From contig RZZN01000029.1 in NCBI GenBank assembly GCA_009929855.1, positions 1-50,224 on the forward strand: a stretch of DNA of 50,224 bases. Direction: 5' to 3'. Source of the DNA: Gammaproteobacteria bacterium (lineage in GTDB: Bacteria; Pseudomonadota; Gammaproteobacteria; Chromatiales; Chromatiaceae). The notes beneath the pieces were generated by a model. It was not told the origin of the DNA and searched no databases. It worked only from the letters and a program-made list of their open reading frames with translations. This document shows positions 1 to 9,054 of the stretch, piece by piece. The translations under genes and the position numbers were made by a program. Each line of letters starts with the position of its first letter. The stretch's first letter is position 1.

Positions 1-236
1 GCGCGAAGCACCTGACTCGGGGCCTGGAGGCCCCGACTCCTTTGGGCCTGGAGCCCGACTTCCAAGGGAGTCGGGGCGTCCTCGCCCCGAGGAAGGACAG
101 ATGCCACGCCGATCCTGAAGCAGGGGCTTCTGAGGCGTGTCGATCTGGTCCGAGGGCGCGCGAAGCACCTGACTCGGGGCCTGGAGGCCCCGACTCCTTT
201 GGGCCTGGAGCCCGGCCCGGACTCTTTTGGGGCCTG
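1..236. repeat. Block of GC-rich palindromes with a 57-bp direct repeat
   Basis: Bases 1-57 recur exactly at 158-214 (offset 157). Each copy carries the same hairpin, an 8-bp stem around TGGA (174-193 in the second copy, 17-36 in the first). A related hairpin lies between them at 71-90, with an 8-bp stem around TCCT. Shorter GGGC/GCCC dyads fill the rest. The block lies 3' of the minus-strand rlpA gene. It has no T-tract, so it is not a classical terminator, but it could halt or protect the 3' end of that transcript. It looks like a dispersed palindromic (REP-like) array; the family is unknown to me. The first copy is cut by the window edge. Confidence 0.7.
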
Positions 237-264
237 GGAGGACCAGCGTGCGTTGGTGAGGGTC

Positions 265-705
265 TTAGAAGAGGTCCATCATCACTCGCTGGGCCTCCGC
301 CACCGAGATGGGCTGAGCGATCGGCTCAGCGGCCTGAGCCGTGCCGGCGATCTCGAGGCTGACCGGCGCGAGCCCGGCCCCCAACATGCCAATCTCGCGA
401 GCGGCTGCCTTGGACAGATCGATGACCCGTCCGCGCTTGAATGGTCCGCGATCGTTGATGACAACCTCGACCGATCGCCCATTGGCCTTGTTCGTCACCT
501 TGACCCTGGTTCCGAAATCGAGTGTCCGATGCGCCGCCGTCAAGGCTTGCATGTCGAAACGGGCACCACTGGCGGTGCGCCGGCCATCGAAGCGCTCGGC
601 ATAATAGGAGGCAACACCGTCTGAAATGCTTGCCATGACGGATGTCGTGGGTAGAAGCGCCATCATCGCGATCGCGGGTGTCAGCAGGATGCTCGGTTTG
701 ATCAA
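265..705 (-). CDS. rlpA: Short RlpA-like septal ring/peptidoglycan protein (double-psi beta-barrel)
   Basis: A 146-residue exported protein of the RlpA family. The first ~27 residues form a signal peptide ([12 protein letters not shown] core) without a lipobox cysteine, so a periplasmic rather than lipoprotein form is likely. The rest is the double-psi beta-barrel: the motif [18 protein letters not shown], then GTRVKVTN, then the conserved NDRGPF and IDLSKAAA stretch. RlpA proteins bind denuded glycan at the septum, and in Pseudomonas act as lytic transglycosylases. This copy lacks a C-terminal SPOR domain. No ATG is available in frame near the start. TTG at 705 sits 9 nt after a GGAG (715-718), while TTG at 711 is only 3 nt away, so 705 is preferred. 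The gene follows the L,D-transpeptidase by about 116 nt on the same strand and probably belongs to the same transcript. Confidence 0.85.
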   Translation of the reverse strand: MIKPSILLTPAIAMMALLPTTSVMASISDGVASYYAERFDGRRTASGARFDMQALTAAHRTLDFGTRVKVTNKANGRSVEVVINDRGPFKRGRVIDLSKAAAREIGMLGAGLAPVSLEIAGTAQAAEPIAQPISVAEAQRVMMDLF

Positions 706-821
706 AATCAAGATCTCCGTTCATGACGATTGGTGTCTAGGCGAGACCCTCATGGCAAGCGGATCTCGACGCTTCGGGAGTTTATCGGCAGACGCGCTTT
801 CGATCCACCCCCAAAAGAACA

Positions 822-2615
822 CTATTCGCTGGAGTCTTGCTCCCGTGAATCATTGATCAGCGCATCGGATCGAGCTAAATCAATAGGTACGGAGACCCGA
901 TCATCCACATCTGGATCGTCTGGCATGAGCTCGGGCGTCGACGTCGGTATCGGCTCGAGCGGCGGCGTCGGTATCGGCTCGGGCCAAGCGATCCTGGCCC
1001 TTGAGACTGGCTTGGAGAAGGCGTCCAATAGGGCCGGATCGCGCGCATAGATGTCATCGCGCAGCCGCAGCCGACCCGACGCATCGGCAGATGCCGTCAG
1101 ATAGACGAGCAATATCGGCAACGGCTCGTCCAAGTCGACATAGCGCGTGCGCCCGCGCTCGACGACCGAGTCGATGGTCGCGCGGTCCCAAGAGCTGCCG
1201 GCGAGGATGCGCTCGGCCAGGTCGAGCGGATCCTGCACCCGCACGCAACCATTGCTCAGCGCCCGCTGCCGGCGTGCGAAGAGACCCTTGCTGGGCGTAT
1301 CGTGCAGATAGACCGCATGATGGTTGGGGAACATGAACTTGACCCGACCAAGCGCGTTGCGCGGGCCTGGCTCTTGGACCAGGCGATAACGACGATGATC
1401 GGTGAGGACGCCGCCGCTGACCCGCTGCCCAGTGCGGCGATCCACCAGTCTGTAGTCGCTGCCGACCCGCGACATCTTTTTCTGCAAGGATGGTGGCACC
1501 GTCCAGGTCGGATTGAAGACCAGATGTTCCATGGTATCGCGGAACATCGGGGTCTGTGCCTCGACGGTACCCACGATCGCTCGCGTCGACCAGAGGATCT
1601 CCTCATCATGCACCAGATGGACGCTGTAATCGGTCACGTCGACGAACAGATAGTCCGCGGGAAGTGCATCGGACAGCCAGCGCATGCGCTCGAGATTGAT
1701 CCGGATGCGATCGATGATCGCGGGATCGAGATGCGCGTCGAGCGCCGCGCGCGTCGCCGGGCCGACGATCCCATCCGCGCTCAGACCCTGGTGGCGCTGA
1801 AAGGCCACCACGGCTGCGCGCAGTGGCTCGTCGAACCGCTCGGGATCGGCGCCGTCCGTCGGATCGGCCACCTCCTCACCCAGGAGCCGCAGGCGCTCGC
1901 GCACCAGTGGGACGTCTGGCCCCCGATCCCCCAGCGCGAGGATGGGGCCACTCGGCAAGGGTGAGCGCTCGGCCTGACGGATGAGATCGCTGTAGCGGCT
2001 CAGGACCACCTTGAGCCGCTCGGCCCAAAATGGCTTGGGAAACCGCCCCGCGAGACCCGCGCCCAGGTCATCCCCATCCAGTGCAGCGGCCATGTCGGCC
2101 AAGAGTGTCTCAGCGGGGACTGGGGCACGGTCGTGCCACTGACGATCGAGCAGGACCGGATCAAGCTTGCCAAAGCGATGATGGTGCACATAACGCAGCA
2201 GTGCATCGCTCAGGATCAGATCGGCAGCGATGCGTTCGGATCGGGGACGCGTCTCCAGCCCACCCTGATCGAGATACTGGCGCAGGCTGGCGATGTGAAA
2301 ATCCTCGGGTACGAACCCCTCCGCGCGACTCGCTAGAGCCAGCTCGTGCAGCGCGCGGATGCGCGACACATCATCCCAGACAAGCTGGTAGGCACGCTCG
2401 GCGTAGAAGGCGTCGAGCAGCCGGCCGGACAGAAGACTGACCCCCTCGATCGATGCCACTGGCGCCTCGCTGAAGGCGGCGAGCGTCGTCTCGAGGAGCC
2501 CATCGGCTGCTGCTGGCGTGGCGATCAGGGTCAGGACGAGCAGACCGGCCGCGCACACACCGGGCCGGTGACGGCTCGAGCGCAACGCCCGCGGGGATGG
2601 CGCAATGCTCAGCAT
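822..2615 (-). CDS. L,D-transpeptidase, LdtD/YcbB type
   Basis: A 597-residue periplasmic enzyme predicted to form 3-3 crosslinks in peptidoglycan. The order is a signal peptide (residues ~1-37, ending TPAAA), an N-terminal scaffold domain, a peptidoglycan-binding domain (LGDRGPDVPLVRERL through FQRHQGLSADGIVGPATRAA), and a YkuD catalytic domain. The catalytic domain has the signature HDTP...F...R..SNGCVRV, in which the cysteine is the nucleophile. The length matches the LdtD/YcbB class. The last ~90 residues are a proline- and acid-rich tail (PTPPLEPIPT) that is unusual and probably unstructured. The ATG overlaps the spoVR stop codon by 7 nt (ATGCTGA), which implies translational coupling to the prkA-yeaH-spoVR operon. 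The family assignment is firm; the physiological link to SpoVR is inference from the overlap. Confidence 0.92.
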   Translation of the reverse strand: MLSIAPSPRALRSSRHRPGVCAAGLLVLTLIATPAAADGLLETTLAAFSEAPVASIEGVSLLSGRLLDAFYAERAYQLVWDDVSRIRALHELALASRAEGFVPEDFHIASLRQYLDQGGLETRPRSERIAADLILSDALLRYVHHHRFGKLDPVLLDRQWHDRAPVPAETLLADMAAALDGDDLGAGLAGRFPKPFWAERLKVVLSRYSDLIRQAERSPLPSGPILALGDRGPDVPLVRERLRLLGEEVADPTDGADPERFDEPLRAAVVAFQRHQGLSADGIVGPATRAALDAHLDPAIIDRIRINLERMRWLSDALPADYLFVDVTDYSVHLVHDEEILWSTRAIVGTVEAQTPMFRDTMEHLVFNPTWTVPPSLQKKMSRVGSDYRLVDRRTGQRVSGGVLTDHRRYRLVQEPGPRNALGRVKFMFPNHHAVYLHDTPSKGLFARRQRALSNGCVRVQDPLDLAERILAGSSWDRATIDSVVERGRTRYVDLDEPLPILLVYLTASADASGRLRLRDDIYARDPALLDAFSKPVSRARIAWPEPIPTPPLEPIPTSTPELMPDDPDVDDRVSVPIDLARSDALINDSREQDSSE

Positions 2616-5266
2616 TCGCCGATCAATTGAACCCGACCCTGATCATCCAAGGTCTCCAGACGCACGTTGAAGCCCCACAGCCGACGGATATGACGGAGCA
2701 TCTCATCGACCGAATCGCCGAGCGGGCGGCGCTGATGCTGAAAGTGACGTAGGGTCATGGATCGATCTCCACGCCGATCGACCTGGTAGACCTGGATGTT
2801 CGGCTCGCGGGTGCCCAGGTTGTATTGCTCTGACAGTGCCTGACGCAGCCGCCGGTATCCCGCCTCGTCATGGATCGCGGTCACCTCGATATGCTCCTCG
2901 AGATCATCGTCACGGATCGCGAACAGACGCAGCTCACGCATCAGACGTGGTGAGAGATACTGAGCGATGAAGCTCTCGTCCTTGAAGTTGCGCATCGCGA
3001 AGTCGAGCACCTTCAACCAATCACCCCCCGCGATCTCGGGGAACCACTCGCGATCCTCTGCCGTCGGCTCCTCGCAGATGCGGCGGATGTCGCGCATCAT
3101 CGCGAATCCGAGCGCATAGGGATTGATGCCGCTGTAGTAGGGTGCGTCGAAGGGGGGCTGGAAGATGACGCTGGTATGTGATTGGAGGAACTCCATCATG
3201 AAGCCATCGGTGACGAGACCCTCGTCATAGAGATGGTTCATCAAGGTGTAGTGCCAGAAACAGTTGTGGTTGACGAAGCAGGAGGCCTTGTAGGCGTGTG
3301 ACTCCTCCACGCTGAAATCGTAGACTGGTCCTTCGTCATGCTCGATGGATTCGATCGTCGTCGTCTCCTGCTCGGGGAGGAGCGACGCCAGGCTGGAGAG
3401 GATCTCGGCGAGTGCGCGACGCTTGCGCGACAGACGAAAGCCGATCTGCTCGGCGAATGGGTTGAGATCCGCGCCCGCGATGACGAGCCGATGGGTCCCG
3501 TCCGCTTGGGGTCGCAATGTGGCGACAATGCCGAGATTCAGCAGGAGGAGCTGCTCGGTGGCCAGCAATTCACGACTCCGGCCAACCAGGATGACCTGAC
3601 GCTCGGCGCTCGAGACATCACCTTCGGTGTCGAAATGACCGCGCAGGAATGCCTGGATCACGGCTTTCGGCGACTCGAGGATGAGCTTGGGCACGCGCTT
3701 GCGCGCCGCGGTCTGCCAGCCGACCGGGAACTCGAACGCCTGCGTGAAGAGTCGGGCCAGCGCGCGGTTGGACAGACTCGAGTTGAAATGATCGCGATCC
3801 GCGCGTCGTGAGACCGCAAGCCCGAAGTTGGCCACGAGTGTCCGCTCGAAGAAGTCGAGCAGCTCGGCATCGCGCGTGACCAGCGTCACACGCTGATCAT
3901 CGATGACGCCGCCCCCGATGATCTGTCCGATCACCTCGGCCAGATCAGCGCCCAAGGTCAGCGGTCGGCGTGGCAGATCCTCGAAGCCGGGCATGGACGC
4001 GGCGGCGCGTGACCCGTCTGCACCCTCATGCCAGCTCGGCGCGCCGCCTTGGGTCGCGCTCGACACCGACAGACCCGATGCGGCGGATCGCCATCCATGT
4101 CGAACAGTGGGCGCGACGGCGAGGGATTCGGCGATCACCACCTCCTCGCTGGCGAACACCCCACGACCGCGATGGATCTCGACCTCGTCGCCCACCGCCA
4201 GCTCACGGAGCTCGACCCACTGGCCACGCACCAGGATGCGATGATCGGCCCCGCCGTGCAGCTCGTAGCCGTGACGCGTGCGGATGCGCACGCGCGGCTT
4301 GGCTGGATGGTGGAACCAGTTGACCACGCGGTTGCCATCCTCGACGTGTCCCGAGAAACGCGACTCGACCAGATCCTGAGCCGACAACATCCCCTGATCA
4401 GTGACGATCAAGGTGTCCCCGGTGACACAGGCCCAACCTTCATTCATCACCTGGGTCTGACGCTGCGGATAGAAATACTGACCCAGCTTGCGCACGATAC
4501 GAATGATCTCACGCTGCCAAGGCTCGAGCAGGGGTGAGTTCTTCTCGATGAAATAGAGTAGATTCTCCTGGGGCTCATCCGGCCAGCGCACATCGTCGAC
4601 GCTCGTCTGCTCCGTCGAGAAGACCGGCAGGGTCCGCCAGAGGTCATTGACCTGCGACTGCAGGTAGGCCTCGCGCTCCTTCTGCCGCCGTTGCTCCTCG
4701 GCCATGCTCAGGGGTGCTGGCCGCTTGTAGCGATCGACGCCATGATTCATGAGTGCATGACAGGAATCGAGCAGCAGCTCGACCTCGGCCTGACCATGAC
4801 GCTCCTCGCATTCGGCGATGTAGCGGCGCGCGAAGACCAGATAATCGATGATGGCGTCGGCGTTGGTCCAGGTCCTGAAGAGATAGTTACCCTTGAAGAA
4901 GCTGTTGTGGCCGTAGCTGGCGTGTGCGATCACCAACGCCTGCATCGGCAGCGTGTTCTCCTCCATGAGATAGGCAATGCAAGGGTCGGAATTGATGACG
5001 ATCTCGTAGGCGAGGCCCATCTGCCCCCGTCGATAAGTCTGCTCGGTCGCGACGAATTGCTTGCCGAACGACCAGTGCTGATAGTTGATCGGCAGGCCCA
5101 CCGATGAATAGGCATCGATCATCTGCTCGGAGCTGATGACCTCGATCTGATTGGCGTAGGTGTCGAGCCCATAGACGTTGTGGGCGAGGTTGGCGATCTC
5201 CCGGTCGAAACGCTCGAGCAAAGGGAAGGACCACTCGGATGACTCTGAGATGACGCGCTTGGTCAT
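2609..5266 (-). CDS. spoVR: SpoVR family protein interrupted in frame by an intein
   Basis: An 885-residue precursor. Residues 1-279 and 669-885 together make a SpoVR/YcgB protein of 496 residues, close to the family's usual size of about 500. Residues 280-668 are an intein. The N-extein contains HWSFGKQF and [19 protein letters not shown]; the C-extein begins [15 protein letters not shown] and contains [19 protein letters not shown]. The insertion splits the conserved motif NEGWA/(C)FWH. SpoVR is needed for normal spore cortex in Bacillus subtilis, and in proteobacteria it is co-encoded with PrkA and YeaH; its biochemical activity is not settled. The ATG at 5266 overlaps the yeaH stop by 4 nt (ATGA). 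An upstream in-frame extension is possible but would run through yeaH and has no SpoVR-like sequence. Without splicing the protein would be disrupted at its best conserved site. Confidence 0.95.
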   Translation of the reverse strand: MTKRVISESSEWSFPLLERFDREIANLAHNVYGLDTYANQIEVISSEQMIDAYSSVGLPINYQHWSFGKQFVATEQTYRRGQMGLAYEIVINSDPCIAYLMEENTLPMQALVIAHASYGHNSFFKGNYLFRTWTNADAIIDYLVFARRYIAECEERHGQAEVELLLDSCHALMNHGVDRYKRPAPLSMAEEQRRQKEREAYLQSQVNDLWRTLPVFSTEQTSVDDVRWPDEPQENLLYFIEKNSPLLEPWQREIIRIVRKLGQYFYPQRQTQVMNEGWACVTGDTLIVTDQGMLSAQDLVESRFSGHVEDGNRVVNWFHHPAKPRVRIRTRHGYELHGGADHRILVRGQWVELRELAVGDEVEIHRGRGVFASEEVVIAESLAVAPTVRHGWRSAASGLSVSSATQGGAPSWHEGADGSRAAASMPGFEDLPRRPLTLGADLAEVIGQIIGGGVIDDQRVTLVTRDAELLDFFERTLVANFGLAVSRRADRDHFNSSLSNRALARLFTQAFEFPVGWQTAARKRVPKLILESPKAVIQAFLRGHFDTEGDVSSAERQVILVGRSRELLATEQLLLLNLGIVATLRPQADGTHRLVIAGADLNPFAEQIGFRLSRKRRALAEILSSLASLLPEQETTTIESIEHDEGPVYDFSVEESHAYKASCFVNHNCFWHYTLMNHLYDEGLVTDGFMMEFLQSHTSVIFQPPFDAPYYSGINPYALGFAMMRDIRRICEEPTAEDREWFPEIAGGDWLKVLDFAMRNFKDESFIAQYLSPRLMRELRLFAIRDDDLEEHIEVTAIHDEAGYRRLRQALSEQYNLGTREPNIQVYQVDRRGDRSMTLRHFQHQRRPLGDSVDEMLRHIRRLWGFNVRLETLDDQGRVQLIGEC
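3263..4429 (-). mobile_element. Intein (389 aa) with LAGLIDADG-type endonuclease domain in SpoVR
   Basis: The element starts at Cys280 of the precursor ([10 protein letters not shown], block A) and ends with VNHN, followed by Cys669 as the +1 nucleophile. This gives the standard Cys1, penultimate His, terminal Asn and +1 Cys set of a class 1 intein. Block B is present as GGADHRIL: the His is conserved, while the usual Thr three residues earlier is Gly. Block F is [14 protein letters not shown]. Between the splicing halves sits a dodecapeptide endonuclease. Its first motif (residues ~437-456) reads [12 protein letters not shown], with Gly where the catalytic Asp of the usual GDG is expected. 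The second (residues ~539-550) reads [12 protein letters not shown] and keeps an acidic residue. Splicing therefore looks intact while homing activity may be lost. Codon usage resembles the host gene, which suggests long residence. Confidence 0.93.
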
Positions 5267-6519
5267 GCCGCCTGCCTCTTGAACAGCTCCCGAAACACGG
5301 GAAAGATGTCTTCCGCCCCACTGATCTCCTGCATGGCGAAATGACGATGAGCCGCCCGAACCTCCTGATAGGCGTGCCATAGGCTTTGGTGCTGCCGCGG
5401 CGTGATCTCGACATAGGCGAAATAACGCATGAGCGGCATCAGTCGATCGATGAGGATATCGCGACAGATCACCGAGTCCGAATCCCAATTGTCTCCATCC
5501 GACGCCTGGGCTGCATAGATGTTCCAGACGTTCGGATCATAGCGCGCCCTAAGAAGCTCATCGGCGAGGGTCAGCGCGCTCGAGACCACGGTGCCCCCGG
5601 TCTCGCGCGAATAGAAGAAGTCCTGCTCGTCGACCTCCTGCGCCACCGTGTGGTGTCGGATGAAGACCACATCGATCTTGTCGTAATTGCGTTGAAGGAA
5701 GAGATAGAGCAGGATGAAGAAGCGCTTGGCGAGATTCTTGCGGACTTGATCCATGGAGCCCGAGACATCCATGATGCAGACCATCACGGCCTTGCTGGTC
5801 GGCTCGGGCACCTTGGTGAAGCTCTGATAGCGCAGGTCGAAGGTATCGATGAAGGGCAAGGCGGCGATGCGCGTGCGCAGTCGATCGATCTCCGCGCGCA
5901 GCTCGCCAATGCGCTGATCGCTCTCCTCGACCCCACCCGCGAGCAACGCCTCCAACTCCTCCTCGAGCTCGCGCGCCCGCGCCCGCAGTGGCGCGCCGAT
6001 CGCGGTGCGCCGGGCGATGGCGCCCTTGAGCGAGCGCACCACGTCGATGTTCGCGGGCGAGCCATCGGTCGCATAACCGGCGCGGACCGTCTTGAGCTCG
6101 GTGCTCCCCATCAGCTGGTTGCGCACCAGGTTGGGCAGCTCCAGATCATCGAAGAGCAGATCCATGAATTCGTCGCGCGAGAGCTCGAAGACGAAGTCAT
6201 CCTCGCCGCGCCCGCCCTTGCCGGCACGCCCGCCTCCCGCGCCCTCGGGTCGGCGGATGCGATCACCTGACATGAAATCCTGGTTGCCCGGATGTACCTG
6301 ATCGCGGATGCCGCCCTGGCCATGGTGGAAGACCGGCTCGGAGATGTCCTTCGAGGGGATGCCGACACGCTCGCCCGAATCGATATCCATGATGCTGCGC
6401 TTGTTGACCGCATCCGCGACCGAGCGCTTGAGCTGCTCCTTGTAACGCTTGATGAAGCGCTGTCGATTGACCGCGCTCTTGTTCTTGCCATTCAGACGCC
6501 GGTCAATGAAGTGTGACAT
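5263..6519 (-). CDS. yeaH: YeaH/YhbH family protein (DUF444, UPF0229)
   Basis: A 418-residue cytosolic protein of the UPF0229 family, usually co-encoded with the PrkA kinase. The N-terminus starts [20 protein letters not shown], as is typical of the family. Residues ~70-100 are rich in Gly, Arg and acidic residues. A charged coiled-coil-like stretch follows at about 160-215. The C-terminal half is a von Willebrand A-like fold with a MIDAS-type motif DVSGSMD near residue 250, and then [10 protein letters not shown]. The molecular function is unknown; in Escherichia coli yeaG and yeaH act together during sustained nitrogen starvation. The gene follows prkA after a 202-nt gap with two hairpins and overlaps spoVR by ATGA. 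Family assignment is very secure. Confidence 0.94.
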   Translation of the reverse strand: MSHFIDRRLNGKNKSAVNRQRFIKRYKEQLKRSVADAVNKRSIMDIDSGERVGIPSKDISEPVFHHGQGGIRDQVHPGNQDFMSGDRIRRPEGAGGGRAGKGGRGEDDFVFELSRDEFMDLLFDDLELPNLVRNQLMGSTELKTVRAGYATDGSPANIDVVRSLKGAIARRTAIGAPLRARARELEEELEALLAGGVEESDQRIGELRAEIDRLRTRIAALPFIDTFDLRYQSFTKVPEPTSKAVMVCIMDVSGSMDQVRKNLAKRFFILLYLFLQRNYDKIDVVFIRHHTVAQEVDEQDFFYSRETGGTVVSSALTLADELLRARYDPNVWNIYAAQASDGDNWDSDSVICRDILIDRLMPLMRYFAYVEITPRQHQSLWHAYQEVRAAHRHFAMQEISGAEDIFPVFRELFKRQAA

Positions 6520-6549
6520 AGGAATCCCGCAGACTCGATGAGGAAGAGA

Positions 6550-6629
6550 CCCTCCCCAGCGCAGGGAGGGAGCGTGTCAAACGCGGATTGCACATCCCCC
6601 CTCCCCTGGCCAAATACCCCAGGGGAGGG
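6550..6629. repeat. Two GC-rich hairpins between prkA and yeaH
   Basis: The first hairpin pairs CCCTCCC (6550-6556) with GGGAGGG (6564-6570) around a 7-nt loop. The second pairs CCCTCCCCTGG (6599-6609) with CCAGGGGAGGG (6619-6629), a perfect 11-bp stem around a 9-nt loop. The arms share the CCCTCCCC core, so they are probably copies of one short palindromic element. Neither has a T-tract. In the transcript of the operon they lie between prkA and yeaH, where they could act as an mRNA processing or stability boundary, or as a partial terminator that lowers yeaH-spoVR relative to prkA. Confidence 0.7.
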
Positions 6630-6721
6630 TCGGATGATCATGTCTCAACACTGACCAGCGCGGCCAGCGTGATCGATCTCGGCAGCGTCCACGTGACTCA
6701 CCCATGAGACGCCTGGCCCGC

Positions 6722-8644
6722 TCACTGTGACTTGCGGACCCGCAGATACCACTCAGAGAGCAGCCGCACCTGCTTGGGCGTGTAGCCCTTGGCGGTCATG
6801 CGATCGAGGAACTGATCGTGCTTCTTCTGCTCGTCGACCGACGCCTTCGCGTTGAATGAGATGACAGGCAGCAGATCCTCGGTGTTGGAGAACATCTTCT
6901 TCTCGATGACCAGGCGCAGCTTCTCATAGCTGGTCCATTTGGGGTTGGCGCCGGCATTGTTGGCACGCGCGCGCAGCACGAAGTTGACGATCTCGTTGCG
7001 AAAATCCTTGGGATTGGAGATGCCGGCGGGTTTCTCGATCTTTTCCAGCTCCTCGTTGAGCGCGCCGCGATTCATCATCTCGCCGGTATCGGGATCGCGA
7101 TACTCCTGATCCTGGATCCAATAGTCGGCATAGGTCACATAGCGATCGAAGATGTTCTGACCGTACTCGGCATAGGACTCCAGGTAGGCGGTCTGCAGCT
7201 CCTTGCCGATGAGCTCGGCATAGCGTGGCGCCAGGTACTGCTTGAGGAAGCCCAGATAACGCTCTTGGGTCTCGGGCGGGAGCTGCTCGCGGGTGACCTG
7301 ACGCTCGAGCACATAGAGTAGATGCACCGGGTTGGCGGCGACCTCGCCATGGTCGAAGTTGAAGACCTGCGAGAGGATCTTGAAGGCGAAGCGTGTCGAG
7401 ATCCCCGACATGCCCTCGTCGACCCCGGCATAGTCACGATATTCCTGAACCGATTTGGCCTTGGGATCCGTGTCCTTCAGGTTCTCACCGTTGTAGACCC
7501 GCATCTTGGAGTAGATGCTCGAATTCTCGGGCTCCTTCAAGCGGGTGAGCACCGAGAACTGCGCCATCATCTCGAGCGTACCAGGTGCGCAGGGGGCCGC
7601 GGAAAGCGAGCTGTTGCGCAGCAATTTGTCGTAGATCAGGGTCTCCTCATCGACCCTTAGACAATAGGGCACCTTGACGATGAAGACACGGTCGAGGAAG
7701 GCCTCGTTGTTCTTGTTGTTGCGGAAGCTCTGCCACTCGGATTCGTTGGAGTGGGCCAGGATGATGCCTTGGAAGGGCAGTGCCGAGAGTCCCTCGGTGC
7801 CGTTGTAGTTGCCTTCCTGGGTGGCGGTGAGCAGCGGATGCAGCACCTTGATGGGCGCCTTGAACATCTCCACGAACTCCATCAAGCCCTGATTGGCGCG
7901 GCAGAGTGCACCGGAGTAACTGTAGGCATCGGCGTCGTGCTGGGCGAAGCGCTCGAGCTGGCGGATATCGACCTTGCCGACCAGCGAGGAGATATCCTGA
8001 TTGTTCTCGTCACCCGGCTCGGTCTTGGCGATGGCGATCTGCTCGAGCACCGAGGGATAGAGCTTCACCACCTTGAATCGGGTGATATCGCCGCGGTATT
8101 CCTGCAGACGCTTGACCGCCCAGGGCGACATGATGGTGCGCAGATAACGGGCTGGGATGCCATAGTCCTCCTCGAGGATGGGCCCGTCCTCTTCCGGCGA
8201 GAAGAGACCGAGCGGCGACTCGAAGACGGGCGAGCCATGGATCGCATAGAAGGGCTGCTGCTCCATGAGCTCCTTGAGCTTTTCGGCGAGCGAAGACTTG
8301 CCACCACCGACCGGCCCGAGCAGATAGAGGATCTGCTTCTTCTCCTCGAGACCCTGCGCGGCATGCTTGAGATAGGACACCAGATGCTCGATCGACTCCT
8401 CCATGCCATAGAATTCGGAGAAGGCCGGATAGCGGCGGATGATCTTGTTCTGAAAGACCCGGCTCAAGCGAGAATCATCGCGGGTGTTCACCAGCTCGGG
8501 CTCACCGATCGCCGTCAGCAGCCGCTGGGCAGCGCCGGCGTAGGCGCTCGGATCGCTCTTGCACAGCTGCAGATACTCGTCGAGGCTCAGGACCTCTTCA
8601 CGGGACGCCTCGTAGCGCGCCTGATAGCGTTCGAAGATCGACAT
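6722..8644 (-). CDS. prkA: PrkA/YeaG family serine protein kinase (AAA+)
   Basis: A 640-residue protein of the PrkA family. The N-terminal two thirds are an AAA+ module: Walker A GPVGGGKSS at residues 110-118, then an extended PrkA-specific region (GLFSPEEDGPILEEDYGIP; ALPFQGIILAHSNESEW). The C-terminal domain resembles a kinase catalytic region (EYAEYGQNIFDRYVTYADYWIQD). Bacillus PrkA was described as a serine kinase, and recent literature also argues for an AAA+ protease-like role, so the exact activity is uncertain. The length is as expected. It is the first gene of the prkA-yeaH-spoVR operon. The ribosome site is weak (AGGG about 11 nt upstream). A sigma-54 promoter match lies about 117 nt upstream of the start codon. 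Confidence 0.95.
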   Translation of the reverse strand: MSIFERYQARYEASREEVLSLDEYLQLCKSDPSAYAGAAQRLLTAIGEPELVNTRDDSRLSRVFQNKIIRRYPAFSEFYGMEESIEHLVSYLKHAAQGLEEKKQILYLLGPVGGGKSSLAEKLKELMEQQPFYAIHGSPVFESPLGLFSPEEDGPILEEDYGIPARYLRTIMSPWAVKRLQEYRGDITRFKVVKLYPSVLEQIAIAKTEPGDENNQDISSLVGKVDIRQLERFAQHDADAYSYSGALCRANQGLMEFVEMFKAPIKVLHPLLTATQEGNYNGTEGLSALPFQGIILAHSNESEWQSFRNNKNNEAFLDRVFIVKVPYCLRVDEETLIYDKLLRNSSLSAAPCAPGTLEMMAQFSVLTRLKEPENSSIYSKMRVYNGENLKDTDPKAKSVQEYRDYAGVDEGMSGISTRFAFKILSQVFNFDHGEVAANPVHLLYVLERQVTREQLPPETQERYLGFLKQYLAPRYAELIGKELQTAYLESYAEYGQNIFDRYVTYADYWIQDQEYRDPDTGEMMNRGALNEELEKIEKPAGISNPKDFRNEIVNFVLRARANNAGANPKWTSYEKLRLVIEKKMFSNTEDLLPVISFNAKASVDEQKKHDQFLDRMTAKGYTPKQVRLLSEWYLRVRKSQ

Positions 8645-8760
8645 AGATGCTTACCCTATTCGAAGGCTGAGATCGCTCGCCCGGTCCGGGGTCGAGCCTG
8701 ATCCACACGCGTCCGGTGCTCGGGGCGACGGGTGGCAAAGACAAGGCTTGAGCAAGAGAA

Positions 8761-8776
8761 AGCAATTCCAAGGCCA
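8761..8776 (-). promoter_or_regulatory. Putative sigma-54 (RpoN) promoter of prkA
   Basis: Read on the minus strand the site is TGGCCTTGGAATTGCT. It has the -24 GG and -12 GC elements separated by exactly 10 nt, as in the TGGCAC-N5-TTGC consensus, and it keeps TGGC and TTGCT. Transcription would begin about 100 nt upstream of the prkA start codon. In Escherichia coli the orthologous yeaGH operon belongs to the nitrogen-starvation NtrC/sigma-54 regulon, which makes the match more credible. I see no clear activator site upstream. Confidence 0.6.
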
Positions 8777-9007
8777 TCGCGCGATCAGCTGGAGCCGGAT
8801 CCCGCTCGATCCGCTCAGCGACCCGGCGTCGCTCGGCGGAGCACCACGACAGGGCAGTCACGCCTCATCTCGGGGCAATCACCCCGAGTCTGGAAGGCCT
8901 CCATCCTGGTGCTGGGTCGAGCGTCTCGCTCATCCTTGCCAAGCGCTATAGAGCATTTTCAGGGTCAGTGGTTCACCGGCGTCTTGCACTGCATGCATCA
9001 GGGTCGC

Positions 9008-9054
9008 GCACGGCCTGCCCCATGCCGATGCATCATGCCGGGGCCAGGCCGTGC
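9008..9054 (-). terminator. Terminator-like dyad downstream of pgi
   Basis: GCACGGCCTG (9008-9017) pairs perfectly with CAGGCCGTGC (9045-9054). Four further G-C pairs (9018-9021 with 9040-9043) extend the stem past a one-base bulge. The dyad begins about 10 nt after the pgi stop codon. No U-tract follows, so it is a probable but not classical terminator. Confidence 0.5.

Noticed and set aside
1-236. Possible CRISPR array
   Set aside because: Only two copies of the 57-bp repeat exist, 157 nt apart, with hairpin-rich rather than unique spacer-like sequence between them and no cas genes.
5267-5488. 74-codon in-frame N-terminal extension of SpoVR
   Set aside because: It runs through the 3' end of yeaH in another frame, lacks SpoVR-like sequence, and the ATG at 5266 has the typical ATGA coupling.
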